DNA of 64,000 nt from the NCBI GenBank assembly GCA_046598525.1, contig JBKJIJ010000008.1:62001-126000 (forward strand), given 5' to 3'. The translations under genes were made by a program, and so were the position numbers. The notes under the pieces are model-generated. The model made no database searches. It saw only the letters and a list, made by a program, of their open reading frames with translations, and was not told the DNA's origin. Of the stretch, positions 53,802 through 62,105 are shown one piece after another. The stretch comes from Methylotenera_A sp046598525. Its GTDB lineage: Bacteria; Pseudomonadota; Gammaproteobacteria; Burkholderiales; Methylophilaceae. Position 1 is the stretch's first letter. Each line of letters starts with the position of its first letter.

Positions 53802-53832
53802 ACGCCCCATTTAATTACACCATTTAATCACC
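53794..53832. repeat. 13-bp tandem repeat over the pyrX stop codon
   Basis: Units at 53794-53806, 53807-53819 and 53820-53832 share CCATTTAAT or CCATTAAA; the last two share 9 leading bases exactly. The pyrX TAA lies in the first. The gap to 53988 also has an 8-bp inverted repeat AGGCGCGT/ACGCGCCT (53864-53871, 53946-53953) around a TTGACG box. Confidence 0.55.
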
Positions 53833-53988
53833 CCCGCATTAAGCAATGTTAATTTTTATGTTTAGGCGCGTTACGGCCTGACAACTACTTGACGTTTGTA
53901 TAAAAGGGGCCGATAGTCACCACAGCGTTGTACCGTTTTGTATTTACGCGCCTTTTGTGTCGATTCATCATTTTATTGGGGAGTAAAA

Positions 53989-54516
53989 ATGAGTGCTTTT
54001 TTTAGTACGTTATCGTGCTGTTGGTTTTGGCTACTATTAGGTATTTTACTAGGCTGGTTACTGAATCGATGGCTGTGTAAATGCTGCTGCAAAACGTCAC
54101 ATTCAATGGCTGATAAATCGCCGACACCAAGCCATACCAGCACCCCAAGTAAATTAGTCGAAACAGCGGCGCCCGTTGCAGCGGTAACGCCTCCTGCGTC
54201 TAAAGCATTAACAGTGATTGATATTGCAGCGGCAAAAGCAGCGGGTTTTGCACTAAAAAATGCCAACGATTTAACCATTGTTGAAGGCATTGGCCCAAAA
54301 ATCAATGAGCTATTCCATAGCAATGGCATTAAAACGTTTGCTGAGTTAGCCAATACATCCCAAGCACAAATGCGCGCTATTTTAGATACTGGCGGTTCAC
54401 GTTTCCGCATTGCCAACCCTAGCACTTGGGCGCAACAAGCGGCACTGGCGGCTGAAAACAAATGGGCAGAGCTAAAAAAACTGCAAGATAAACTTTCTGG
54501 TGGCGTTAAAAAATAA
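53989..54516 (+). CDS. Membrane-anchored helix-hairpin-helix protein
   Basis: The ATG at 53989 has GGGGAG 5 bases upstream and starts directly before a membrane helix; an earlier ATG at 53938 lacks support. The 175-residue protein has one transmembrane helix (about 10-27) framed by cysteine clusters (SCCW before, CKCCCK after). A low-complexity Ser/Thr/Pro/Ala linker (about 38-75) follows. A helix-hairpin-helix domain spans about 93-150, with LTIVEGIGPKINELF as the hairpin. The positive residues after the helix predict a cytoplasmic C-terminus, where HhH could bind nucleic acid or protein. It pairs with the OmpA-like gene 14 bases later. Confidence 0.7.
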   Translation: MSAFFSTLSCCWFWLLLGILLGWLLNRWLCKCCCKTSHSMADKSPTPSHTSTPSKLVETAAPVAAVTPPASKALTVIDIAAAKAAGFALKNANDLTIVEGIGPKINELFHSNGIKTFAELANTSQAQMRAILDTGGSRFRIANPSTWAQQAALAAENKWAELKKLQDKLSGGVKK

Positions 54517-54530
54517 TAGGGAGAGTTGCA

Positions 54531-55337
54531 ATGAATCATCAATCTATGCATCACTCATCCGGCCATCATCAACCCAGCTACACCTTTTGGACATGGGTTG
54601 TGGTCATCATTCTTGCGCTTATTTTGCTGTGGATGCTGCTAACAGGTCGCGGGCCATCTAGCGCCTGTTGCGGCAATTCGGCAGAAACGGCACCCGTTGC
54701 AAGCTCGGCCGAACCAATGGCGAATACCGCGTTTAGTTTTAATGCAACTGGTGACAACTTTAATAGCGCGGGTGACGGCAGCAATGTGTCATGGCTGCCT
54801 CAAGCAACAGCTTTGGGCGGCATTTTAGGCGCTGAAGGCTTAAGCTTGCAAGGCGATGACAAAACTGTGGTACTAACTGGCACTGTGGCATCTGAGGCGA
54901 TTAAGCAACAAAAAGCCGCTGATTTACAGGCGTTTTTAGGCCCCGATGTGGTCATTGATAACCAGTTGCTGGTACAAGCGGATACAACAATGGCATCTGA
55001 CACATCAATGGCAACCGACTCACCACCCGCGCCAATCAAGCTCTATTTTGACTCAGGCAAAACCACGCTACCAGCGGATGCTACTATTAGTTTAGCGGCA
55101 ATTGTCGATTGGTTAAAAACACACCCTGAATCAAAAGCGGTACTTTCTGGCTATCATGACCCAAAAGGCAATCAATCCTTTAATGAAGCGCTAGCAAAAC
55201 AGCGTGCTGAAGCTGTAGAAGATGCCTTAGAGGCAGCGGGAATTGATGAAGAAAGAGTCGATAAACGCAAACCTGAAAGCGTGGATGGCGGCACAGACTT
55301 AGCGGAAGCTAGACGGGTAGAGGTTTCTATTGAGTAA
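54531..55337 (+). CDS. OmpA-family protein with BON-like domain, inner-membrane anchored
   Basis: A 268-residue protein. The short N-terminus is His-rich (MHHSSGHH within the first 15 residues) and followed by one membrane helix (about 20-37), then ACCGNS. A BON-like segment (about 95-145, VVLTGTVASEAIKQQKAADL) precedes the C-terminal OmpA peptidoglycan-binding domain (about 160-268, IKLYFDSGKTTLPADA and LAEARRVEV). Orientation predicts the OmpA domain in the periplasm. GGGAGAG is the ribosome site. It is probably co-transcribed with the HhH gene. Confidence 0.78.
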   Translation: MNHQSMHHSSGHHQPSYTFWTWVVVIILALILLWMLLTGRGPSSACCGNSAETAPVASSAEPMANTAFSFNATGDNFNSAGDGSNVSWLPQATALGGILGAEGLSLQGDDKTVVLTGTVASEAIKQQKAADLQAFLGPDVVIDNQLLVQADTTMASDTSMATDSPPAPIKLYFDSGKTTLPADATISLAAIVDWLKTHPESKAVLSGYHDPKGNQSFNEALAKQRAEAVEDALEAAGIDEERVDKRKPESVDGGTDLAEARRVEVSIE

Positions 55338-55352
55338 TTATTGGTAACTGCA

Positions 55353-55380
55353 AACTTTATAGTTACAGAACTTTATAGTT
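55353..55380. repeat. 16-bp tandem duplication after the OmpA-like gene
   Basis: AACTTTATAGTT at 55353-55364 recurs exactly at 55369-55380, a 16-base period, 15 bases after the stop. Confidence 0.65.
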
Positions 55381-55396
55381 CCAAAACGTAGCCATT

Positions 55397-55426
55397 AAAA
55401 AAGCCGATGCATGCATCGGCTTTTTT
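55397..55426. terminator. Bidirectional Rho-independent terminator
   Basis: A perfect palindrome AAAAAAGCCGATGCA/TGCATCGGCTTTTTT (55397-55426) serves the OmpA-like gene and the convergent pilU. Confidence 0.92.
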
Positions 55427-55455
55427 AATTTATTTAATACTGAACAACTTTAATA

Positions 55456-56595
55456 CTAAACAATGCCTAAATGATCTAAGCCAGAAGACACATCTTTTTC
55501 ATGCGCGCCCTTACCGTGTAGTTTAATTTTAAGCCGTATATCATTCACTGAATCGGCGTTTTTAAGCGCATCTTCATAACTAATCGCGCCCGATTCATGC
55601 AAATCGAATAGCGCTTGATCAAATGTTTGCATACCAATTTCGCGCGAACGACCAATAATCTCTTTAATTTCGTGCACATCGCCTTTAAAGATTAAATCCG
55701 AAATCAGCGGCGAATTAATCATAATCTCAATCGCTGCCGCGCGGCCAATACCATCAGACTTAGGAATCAAACGCTGTGAAATAAACGCACGCGTGTTTAA
55801 TGATAAATCCATTAATAACTGATGGCGACGCTCTTCTGGGAAAAAGTTAATAATGCGATCTAGCGCTTGATTGGTGCTGTTAGCGTGCAATGTGGCCATG
55901 CATAAGTGACCCGTTTCGGCAAACGCAATCGCGTAATCCATGGTTTCGCGATCACGGATTTCGCCAATCAAAATTACATCGGGCGCCTGACGCAGCGTGT
56001 TTTTAAGAGCAATATGCCAATTTTCAGTATCTACGCCCACTTCGCGCTGGGTAATAATGCAGTTTTTGTGCTCATGCACAAACTCAACCGGGTCTTCAAT
56101 GGTAATAATATGGCCATAGCTATTTTCATTGCGATAACCAACCATAGCCGCCAAAGAGGTGGATTTTCCAGAGCCAGTACCGCCGACAAAAATCACCAAA
56201 CCGCGCTTGGTCATAGCGATGTCTTTTAAGACTTCGGGCAAGCCTAAATCTTCAAATTTAGGGATTTTGGTGGCAATAGTCCTAAACACCAAACCAACAG
56301 AACCGCGCTGCACAAAGGCATTTACCCTAAAACGCGCCACGCCTGGCAAGCCAATGGCAAAGTTGCATTCGCTGCTGGCATCAAACTCGGATGCTTGCTT
56401 ATCGTTCATAATTGAGCGGGCAATTTCGCGCGCTTGTTGCGCCGTTAATACTTGCTGGCTAATGGGTGTCATTTTGCCGTCAATCTTCATGGCTGGCGGA
56501 AAACCCGCCGTAATGAACATATCCGAGGCTTTTTTGCCAATCATTAAGCGCAATAAATCAAATACAAATTTTTCGGCCTGACCTTTTTCCATCAT
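55456..56595 (-). CDS. pilU: Twitching motility ATPase PilU
   Basis: PilU is the accessory retraction ATPase of type IV pili, working with PilT. The 379-residue protein has the N-terminal PAS-like domain (about 1-105), Walker A FVGGTGSGKST near 136, the AIRC-like GEIRDRETMDYA near 207 and HLCMATLHANS near 225. It is longer at the C-terminus than PilT, as expected. It follows pilT by 31 bases. Confidence 0.94.
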   Translation of the reverse strand: MMEKGQAEKFVFDLLRLMIGKKASDMFITAGFPPAMKIDGKMTPISQQVLTAQQAREIARSIMNDKQASEFDASSECNFAIGLPGVARFRVNAFVQRGSVGLVFRTIATKIPKFEDLGLPEVLKDIAMTKRGLVIFVGGTGSGKSTSLAAMVGYRNENSYGHIITIEDPVEFVHEHKNCIITQREVGVDTENWHIALKNTLRQAPDVILIGEIRDRETMDYAIAFAETGHLCMATLHANSTNQALDRIINFFPEERRHQLLMDLSLNTRAFISQRLIPKSDGIGRAAAIEIMINSPLISDLIFKGDVHEIKEIIGRSREIGMQTFDQALFDLHESGAISYEDALKNADSVNDIRLKIKLHGKGAHEKDVSSGLDHLGIV

Positions 56596-56626
56596 GCATT
56601 CCTTGCGTTATTGTTAATTTTTATTG

Positions 56627-57670
56627 TTACCCAACAATCGAATCTTTATTGGATGCTTTGCTACGCGCCTCATTGACTGAAATAACATTGCGGCGCACCA
56701 AATCTTGCAGATTTTGATCCAATGTTTGCATGCCAATACTTTGGCCTGTTTGAATCGCCGAGTACATTTGCGCCACTTTATTTTCGCGAATCAAATTACG
56801 AATCGCTGGCGTACCAATCATAATTTCATGCGCCGCCACACGGCCTTGCTCATCTTTAGTTTTGCATAAAGTTTGCGAAATCACAGAGCGTAGCGATTCA
56901 GATAGCATTGAACGCACCATTTCTTTTTCAGCCGCTGGAAACACATCCACAATACGGTCTACCGTTTTAGCAGCAGAACTGGTGTGTAGTGTACCGAATA
57001 CCAAATGACCTGTTTCGGCCGCGCTTAATGCTAAGCGAATCGTCTCTAAATCACGCATCTCGCCCACTAAAATCACATCAGGGTCTTCACGCAAGGCAGA
57101 TCGCAAGGCGTTTTGAAAAGACAACGTATGCGGCCCAACTTCGCGCTGATTAATCAGACATTTTTTAGAGGTATGCACAAATTCGATTGGGTCTTCTACC
57201 GTTAAAATATGGCCCATTTCGTTTTCGTTAATATAATCCACCATCGCTGCCAAAGTGGTCGATTTACCTGAACCCGTAGGCCCAGTAACAAGGACAATGC
57301 CGCGCGGGGTATTAGCAATATCTTTAAAAATGGCAGGGCAATTTAATTGCTCAAGCGTTAAAATTTTAGAAGGAATGGTACGAAAAACCGCGCCAGAGCC
57401 ACGATTATGATTAAACGCATTAACGCGGAAACGCGCTAAATTGGGTATTTCAAACGAAAAATCGCATTCTAATGTTTCTTCATACACTTTGCGCTGGCCA
57501 TCGTTCATGATGTCATACACCATGCCGTGTACTTGGGTGTGATCAAGCGCGGGAACATTAATTTTGCGAATGTCGCCATGCACACGAATCATTGGTGGCA
57601 AACCCGCTGAAAGATGCAAATCCGATGCTTTATTCTTAACCGAAAAGGCCAGTAAATCTGAAATATCCAC
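56627..57670 (-). CDS. pilT: Type IV pilus retraction ATPase PilT
   Basis: PilT depolymerises type IV pili for twitching and DNA uptake. The 347 residues show KASDLHLSAGLPP at 14-26, Walker A GPTGSGKST near 131, the PilT motif GEMRDLETIRLAL near 202 and TLHTSSAAKTVDR near 225. The start codon is GTG with GGAG 8 bases upstream. pilT-pilU next to yggS-proC-yggT on the opposite strand is a classical arrangement. Confidence 0.95.
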   Translation of the reverse strand: MDISDLLAFSVKNKASDLHLSAGLPPMIRVHGDIRKINVPALDHTQVHGMVYDIMNDGQRKVYEETLECDFSFEIPNLARFRVNAFNHNRGSGAVFRTIPSKILTLEQLNCPAIFKDIANTPRGIVLVTGPTGSGKSTTLAAMVDYINENEMGHILTVEDPIEFVHTSKKCLINQREVGPHTLSFQNALRSALREDPDVILVGEMRDLETIRLALSAAETGHLVFGTLHTSSAAKTVDRIVDVFPAAEKEMVRSMLSESLRSVISQTLCKTKDEQGRVAAHEIMIGTPAIRNLIRENKVAQMYSAIQTGQSIGMQTLDQNLQDLVRRNVISVNEARSKASNKDSIVG

Positions 57671-57683
57671 GTGCGGCTCCTGC

Positions 57684-57691
57684 TATAATAT
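57684..57691. promoter_or_regulatory. Overlapping divergent -10 boxes (pilT / yggS)
   Basis: TATAATAT reads TATAAT on the plus strand and TATTAT on the minus strand. It lies 14 bases from the pilT start and 80 bases from the yggS start. Confidence 0.35.
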
Positions 57692-57770
57692 GGGCTTGCC
57701 AGAGTGTTTAAACTATAAATTATCACTATTAATAAGTTACATTAAACAAATTACTTAAACTGTTTGAATT

Positions 57771-58475
57771 ATGACCATAATTGCGGATTCCTTGCAAGCG
57801 ATTCAAGTAAAAATTCATGCCGCATTACGTTCTGCAAATCGCCATGATGATGTGCAACTGCTTGCTGTTAGCAAAGCGCAAACGGCCGAAAAACTGCGCG
57901 AAGCTTACCAAAACGGGCAACGCCTATTTGGCGAAAATTATGTGCAAGAGGCTATTAATAAGCAGCAGCAATTAAGCGATTTAGACATTGAATGGCATTT
58001 TATTGGCCCAATTCAAAGCAATAAAACGCAACTGATTGCGCAACATTTTGCTTGGGTGCATTCGGTTGATCGGCTTAAAATTGCGCAACGATTATCAGAC
58101 GCCAGACCAAACACATTGGCACCGCTAAATGTGTGTATTCAAATTAATAGCAGTTTTGAGGCCACTAAAAGTGGCGCAGATTTAGCCGAAGCGGCGGCGC
58201 TGGCAACAGCGATTAATGTATTACCTAATTTAAAATTACGCGGCGTGATGTCGATTCCTGCGCCTGCAAGTGACTATGAAACGCAACGCGCGCAATTTAA
58301 AATCGTAGCCGATACTTTTAATAGCCTTAAGCAACAAGGATTCTTGCTAGACACGCTATCCATCGGCATGTCGGATGACTTTGTGGCAGCGATTCACGAA
58401 GGTGCTACCATCATACGGGTTGGTTCGGCCATCTTTGGCGCGCGGCCTGCGTTAACCATTCAACCAGAACAATAG
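57771..58475 (+). CDS. yggS: YggS family pyridoxal phosphate homeostasis protein
   Basis: A 234-residue PLP-binding single-domain protein of alanine racemase fold. The PLP lysine is in LLAVSKAQ (about 36), and FGENYVQE and GMSDDF/EGATIIRVGSAIFG complete the site. It keeps free PLP and amino-acid pools in balance. It is followed after 16 bases by proC, the usual neighbour. Confidence 0.94.
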   Translation: MTIIADSLQAIQVKIHAALRSANRHDDVQLLAVSKAQTAEKLREAYQNGQRLFGENYVQEAINKQQQLSDLDIEWHFIGPIQSNKTQLIAQHFAWVHSVDRLKIAQRLSDARPNTLAPLNVCIQINSSFEATKSGADLAEAAALATAINVLPNLKLRGVMSIPAPASDYETQRAQFKIVADTFNSLKQQGFLLDTLSIGMSDDFVAAIHEGATIIRVGSAIFGARPALTIQPEQ

Positions 58476-58491
58476 AATGAGATTAAGTTAA

Positions 58492-59310
58492 ATGAAATTA
58501 GCGTTTATTGGTGGCGGCAACATGGCATTTGCCTTGATTGTGGGTTTAAAAAATAAAAATTTCAGCATGTCTGATATTGTGGTGGTAGAACACGATGTGA
58601 GCAAATGGGCCACATTAGAGCAGCTTGGCGTGCAGGTAAGCGCCAAATTGAACACTGTTGCTGATTGCAGCGCCATTGTGTTGGCGATTAAACCGCAGCA
58701 ATTATCGGCTTTGGCCAAAAACTTAACGCCATTACTAATAAGCGCCGCCAAGCAACCTTTAATTATTTCAATCGCAGCAGGTATTCGCTTAACGGATTTA
58801 AGCCGCTGGCTGGGCGATTATCAAACAATTGTGCGCGCAATGCCCAACACACCCGCGCAAATTCAGGCAGGCATTACTGGCTTATTTGCCATGCCCAACT
58901 TATCTAAAAAACACATCGCGCTGGCTGACCAAATTTTAAAAGCGGCTGGCAGCACTATTTGGCTAGATTCTGAAGAGAAATTAGACGCGGTAACTGCGAT
59001 TTCTGGCAGCGGCCCTGCTTACGTTTTTTATTTTATAGAAGCCTTACAAGCAGCCGCGCTAGATTTAGGCTTAAATGAGCAGCAAGCTAAAGAATTAAGC
59101 ATTGCCACCTTTAAAGGCGCCAGTTTATTGGCCGATGCCAGCACCACGCCGATTGAAACCTTGCGCATGCAAGTGACATCAAAAGGTGGTACAACAGAAC
59201 AAGGTGTGTTGAGCTTAGAAAACTCGCAAGTAAAGCAAGCCATTATGCTGGCAGCGCAAAAAGCCTGCGAACGCGCCAATACATTGGGTATTGAGCTAGG
59301 CAAAGATTAG
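58492..59310 (+). CDS. proC: Pyrroline-5-carboxylate reductase
   Basis: ProC reduces P5C to proline with NAD(P)H. The 272 residues show the Rossmann motif FIGGGNMAFALI at 5-16, the RAMPNTPAQIQAGITG segment near 118 and the SGSGPAYVFYFIEA dimer region near 168. The final domain contains VTSKGGTTEQGV. It is a decamer-forming cytoplasmic enzyme. Confidence 0.95.
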   Translation: MKLAFIGGGNMAFALIVGLKNKNFSMSDIVVVEHDVSKWATLEQLGVQVSAKLNTVADCSAIVLAIKPQQLSALAKNLTPLLISAAKQPLIISIAAGIRLTDLSRWLGDYQTIVRAMPNTPAQIQAGITGLFAMPNLSKKHIALADQILKAAGSTIWLDSEEKLDAVTAISGSGPAYVFYFIEALQAAALDLGLNEQQAKELSIATFKGASLLADASTTPIETLRMQVTSKGGTTEQGVLSLENSQVKQAIMLAAQKACERANTLGIELGKD

Positions 59311-59362
59311 CGTTTAAACTCATCATTATTACAACAAGTATCAAAACAAGGCTTATATCAAT

Positions 59363-59938
59363 ATGCTTAGCACCGCGCTACAATTTTTACTCACCACCAT
59401 TTTAAACTTACTCACCTTGGTATTTTTGTTGCGCTTTTTTATGCAACTGTTAAGAGCGCCGTTTAACAATCCATTAGGCTTAATGGTGATGACATTAAGC
59501 GATTTTGCCGTCAAGCCAGTGCGCCGAATTATTCCCAGCTTTAAAAAAATTGATTTATCAACACTGCTTTTGGCCCTAATCACGCAATTATTATTGCAAT
59601 TTAGCCTATTAATGTTGCGCGATTTTCCATTATTTGTGGCGGGAGAAGGCGCTTGGCTAGGCTTGATTGGCTTAAGTTTTTTAGGGGTATTGCGTACCGC
59701 GTTAGATGTGTTCTTTTATGCCATTTTGCTGCAAGTGATTTTAAGCTGGGTTAACCCGCACTCGCCATTTTCAGGCGTTTTAGATACCTTAACCAGACCG
59801 ATTTTAAGCCCAATCCGCCGCATCATTCCCAGCACAAATGGGTTGGATTTCTCACCCTTGGTTGCCTTAATTTTATTGCAAATGGTGAACATTTCGGTAT
59901 TTAAAAGCTTAGAGATGCAGTTAATAGGGCTATTTTAA
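59363..59938 (+). CDS. yggT: YggT family membrane protein
   Basis: A 191-residue inner-membrane protein with two YGGT repeats, each made of a helix followed by RPI-like loops: VKPVRRIIPSFKKID near 50 and TRPILSPIRRIIPS near 146. Four hydrophobic helices are visible. It probably has a role in envelope or osmotic physiology that is not defined. It follows proC by 52 bases. Confidence 0.92.
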   Translation: MLSTALQFLLTTILNLLTLVFLLRFFMQLLRAPFNNPLGLMVMTLSDFAVKPVRRIIPSFKKIDLSTLLLALITQLLLQFSLLMLRDFPLFVAGEGAWLGLIGLSFLGVLRTALDVFFYAILLQVILSWVNPHSPFSGVLDTLTRPILSPIRRIIPSTNGLDFSPLVALILLQMVNISVFKSLEMQLIGLF

Positions 59939-60039
59939 TTACTAAAAACGCATTAGAATCAAACTATAAACAATCAAGAAAATAATAAATGTTTACAGTT
60001 CACACTATTCTTAGGCAATGTTGGCTCTGACTTAATCAC

Positions 60040-60045
60040 TATAAT
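60040..60045 (+). promoter_or_regulatory. TATAAT -10 box abutting the GTPase start
   Basis: A consensus TATAAT ends 6 bases before the ATG at 60052. Transcription would begin at about the start codon. No ribosome site is present. Confidence 0.45.
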
Positions 60046-60051
60046 ATTAGT

Positions 60052-62073
60052 ATGATTACGCAACCATTAGAAGCCAAAGTTCAAGAGTATCAACAATGGC
60101 GTAGCTCGCTTACACAAACCATTGCGGATTATCGCGATTGGCTGGCCAAAAGCCAATACAGCGATGCCATTCAAGAATTGCGGCTTTATGACATCTTAGA
60201 AATGTTAAATCGCGACCAATTAGTGCTGGCGTTTTTGGCCGAGTTTTCGCGCGGCAAAACTGAAATGATTAATGCGCTGTTTTTTGCCGACTTTAATCAG
60301 CGCTTGCTACCCAGCGAGCCAGGCCGCACCACCATGTGCCCTACCGAAATTTTTTGGGATGCCAACGAAGAACCTTGTATTAAATTATTGCCTATCGGCA
60401 CGCGCGCCTCTGATGATTCACTGACTTACCTAAAAACCACGCCAAATGCTTGGGAAAAATTCAGGCTAAATATGGATTCGCCAGCTGAAATGCAGGCCAT
60501 ATTGCGTAAGCTAATTGAGCAAAAAGAAGTAACGCAAAATGACGCGGAAGCGCTTGGGCTTTTTAATCCGCAAGACATCAGCATGGTTAATGAGCTTGAA
60601 ACGCAAGGCTTACTAAAAATTCCTGTTTGGCGACACGCTATTATTAATTATCCGCATCCGCTACTTAAAAGCGGCTTGGTGGTAATTGATACGCCGGGCC
60701 TAAATACGCTGGGCGCAGAGCCAGAATTAACCCTAAATATTATCCCCAATGCGCACGCGGTATTGTTTTTAACCGCCACCGATACTGGCATTACACAATC
60801 GGATATGCAGATTTGGAATGCGTTTATTAAAGGCCGCACCAAATACAAATTGGTGTTGCTCAACAAAATTGATATGTTGTGGGACGCGCTAAAATCCGAC
60901 CAAGATGTGGCTAACGAGATTGCTAAACAAATCAATGTAACATCTCACCAGTTAGGCGTTTCGGCCGATAGCGTGTTTGCGGTTTCTGCACAAAAAGCCT
61001 TGGTTGCCAAAATCAAAAAAAATCAAACGCTGCTTAAACAAAGCGGCATTATTGAGCTGGAAACCGTGCTGGGCAACCAAATGGTTCAGGCCAAGCATGA
61101 AATTTTAGGCCGCACAATCGCCAGCGAATGCAGCGAAATGATTAAGGCATCGCGCAAAATAGTGCAGCAGCAATTGACTAGCTTGCGCGCGCAAGCCGAT
61201 GAATTGCGTAGCTTAAGGGGCAAAAATGCCGATGCGTCTAAATTTATTTTGGCGCAAGTAGTGAGCGATAGAAAACGTTACGAATCGTCTATTCCTACTT
61301 TTAATAGCGCTAACGACAACATTAACCTGATTAGTAAAAAACTGCTGCGTCATTTAAGCCAAGCGTATTTAGAAACCACGCTGGCCACCAGCCGCCAAGA
61401 AATTGGTGATAGCTGGACCACGGTTGGCTTAAATCGCGGCATGCGCAATTTGATGAAACAGGCAACTGAATTAGCGACGCATGTTTCAATAGAAAGCAAA
61501 GATATTAAATCGCTGGCCGATAATATTTATCAAGTTTTTCAAACCAAACACGGCTTTGAGGCTTTTAATCCGCCGTCTCTGGATATGTCTAACTTTATGA
61601 ATAATATGCGTGCGTTAGAAAAAATTACCAACGATTTTTGCACCGACCCGGTTAATGTGCTGACTGAAAAGCACTTTTTAGTGCGCAAATTTTACTTGGG
61701 GCTTGGCACGCAAGCGCGCGCTATTTTTTCTCAAGCTGAGAGAGATTGCAAACATTGGCTGCAAAATGTGTTGATTACGCTAAAAAATCAAATGGCTGAG
61801 CGCAAAGCCAGTTTAGATCAGCGTACCAAAAATTTGATGCAAGCTAAAATTAGCGCCGATACGCTGGATAGCCAATTAGCCTTGGTTGAAAAAGACTATG
61901 CCGCCATATTAAAACAAGCGCAAAATTTAGATTTAATGCTATTGCAATTGATTAAAGCGGTTAAACCCGGCAATAAATCGGATTTAACTGAAAAAGATAA
62001 CGATTATTTTGAAAAAACCATTCAATTAGCGCCTATGCCGTTTTTAAATGTGCCTTCTAAAACAAAGCACTAG
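60052..62073 (+). CDS. Dynamin-family GTPase-like protein
   Basis: A 673-residue protein. The GTPase domain (about 60-345) has P-loop AEFSRGKTEMIN near 63-74 (the first Gly of GxxxxGKT is Ala, which I recall as usual in this betaproteobacterial subfamily), G2 threonines in GRTTMCPTE, G3 DTPGLN near 219 and G4 LNKIDM near 271. The remaining part is helical with a coiled-coil stretch (about 355-400) and (about 570-630). No membrane helix is seen. Bacterial dynamins remodel membranes, but this subfamily is not characterised. The mRNA may be leaderless. Confidence 0.8.
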   Translation: MITQPLEAKVQEYQQWRSSLTQTIADYRDWLAKSQYSDAIQELRLYDILEMLNRDQLVLAFLAEFSRGKTEMINALFFADFNQRLLPSEPGRTTMCPTEIFWDANEEPCIKLLPIGTRASDDSLTYLKTTPNAWEKFRLNMDSPAEMQAILRKLIEQKEVTQNDAEALGLFNPQDISMVNELETQGLLKIPVWRHAIINYPHPLLKSGLVVIDTPGLNTLGAEPELTLNIIPNAHAVLFLTATDTGITQSDMQIWNAFIKGRTKYKLVLLNKIDMLWDALKSDQDVANEIAKQINVTSHQLGVSADSVFAVSAQKALVAKIKKNQTLLKQSGIIELETVLGNQMVQAKHEILGRTIASECSEMIKASRKIVQQQLTSLRAQADELRSLRGKNADASKFILAQVVSDRKRYESSIPTFNSANDNINLISKKLLRHLSQAYLETTLATSRQEIGDSWTTVGLNRGMRNLMKQATELATHVSIESKDIKSLADNIYQVFQTKHGFEAFNPPSLDMSNFMNNMRALEKITNDFCTDPVNVLTEKHFLVRKFYLGLGTQARAIFSQAERDCKHWLQNVLITLKNQMAERKASLDQRTKNLMQAKISADTLDSQLALVEKDYAAILKQAQNLDLMLLQLIKAVKPGNKSDLTEKDNDYFEKTIQLAPMPFLNVPSKTKH

Positions 62074-62105
62074 CATTACTCACCTTCACAAATAGCCATT
62101 AAAAG

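Noticed and set aside
53938..53988. Longer HhH protein from ATG 53938
   Set aside because: It would cross the GGGGAG ribosome site of the ATG at 53989 and adds a non-conserved segment.
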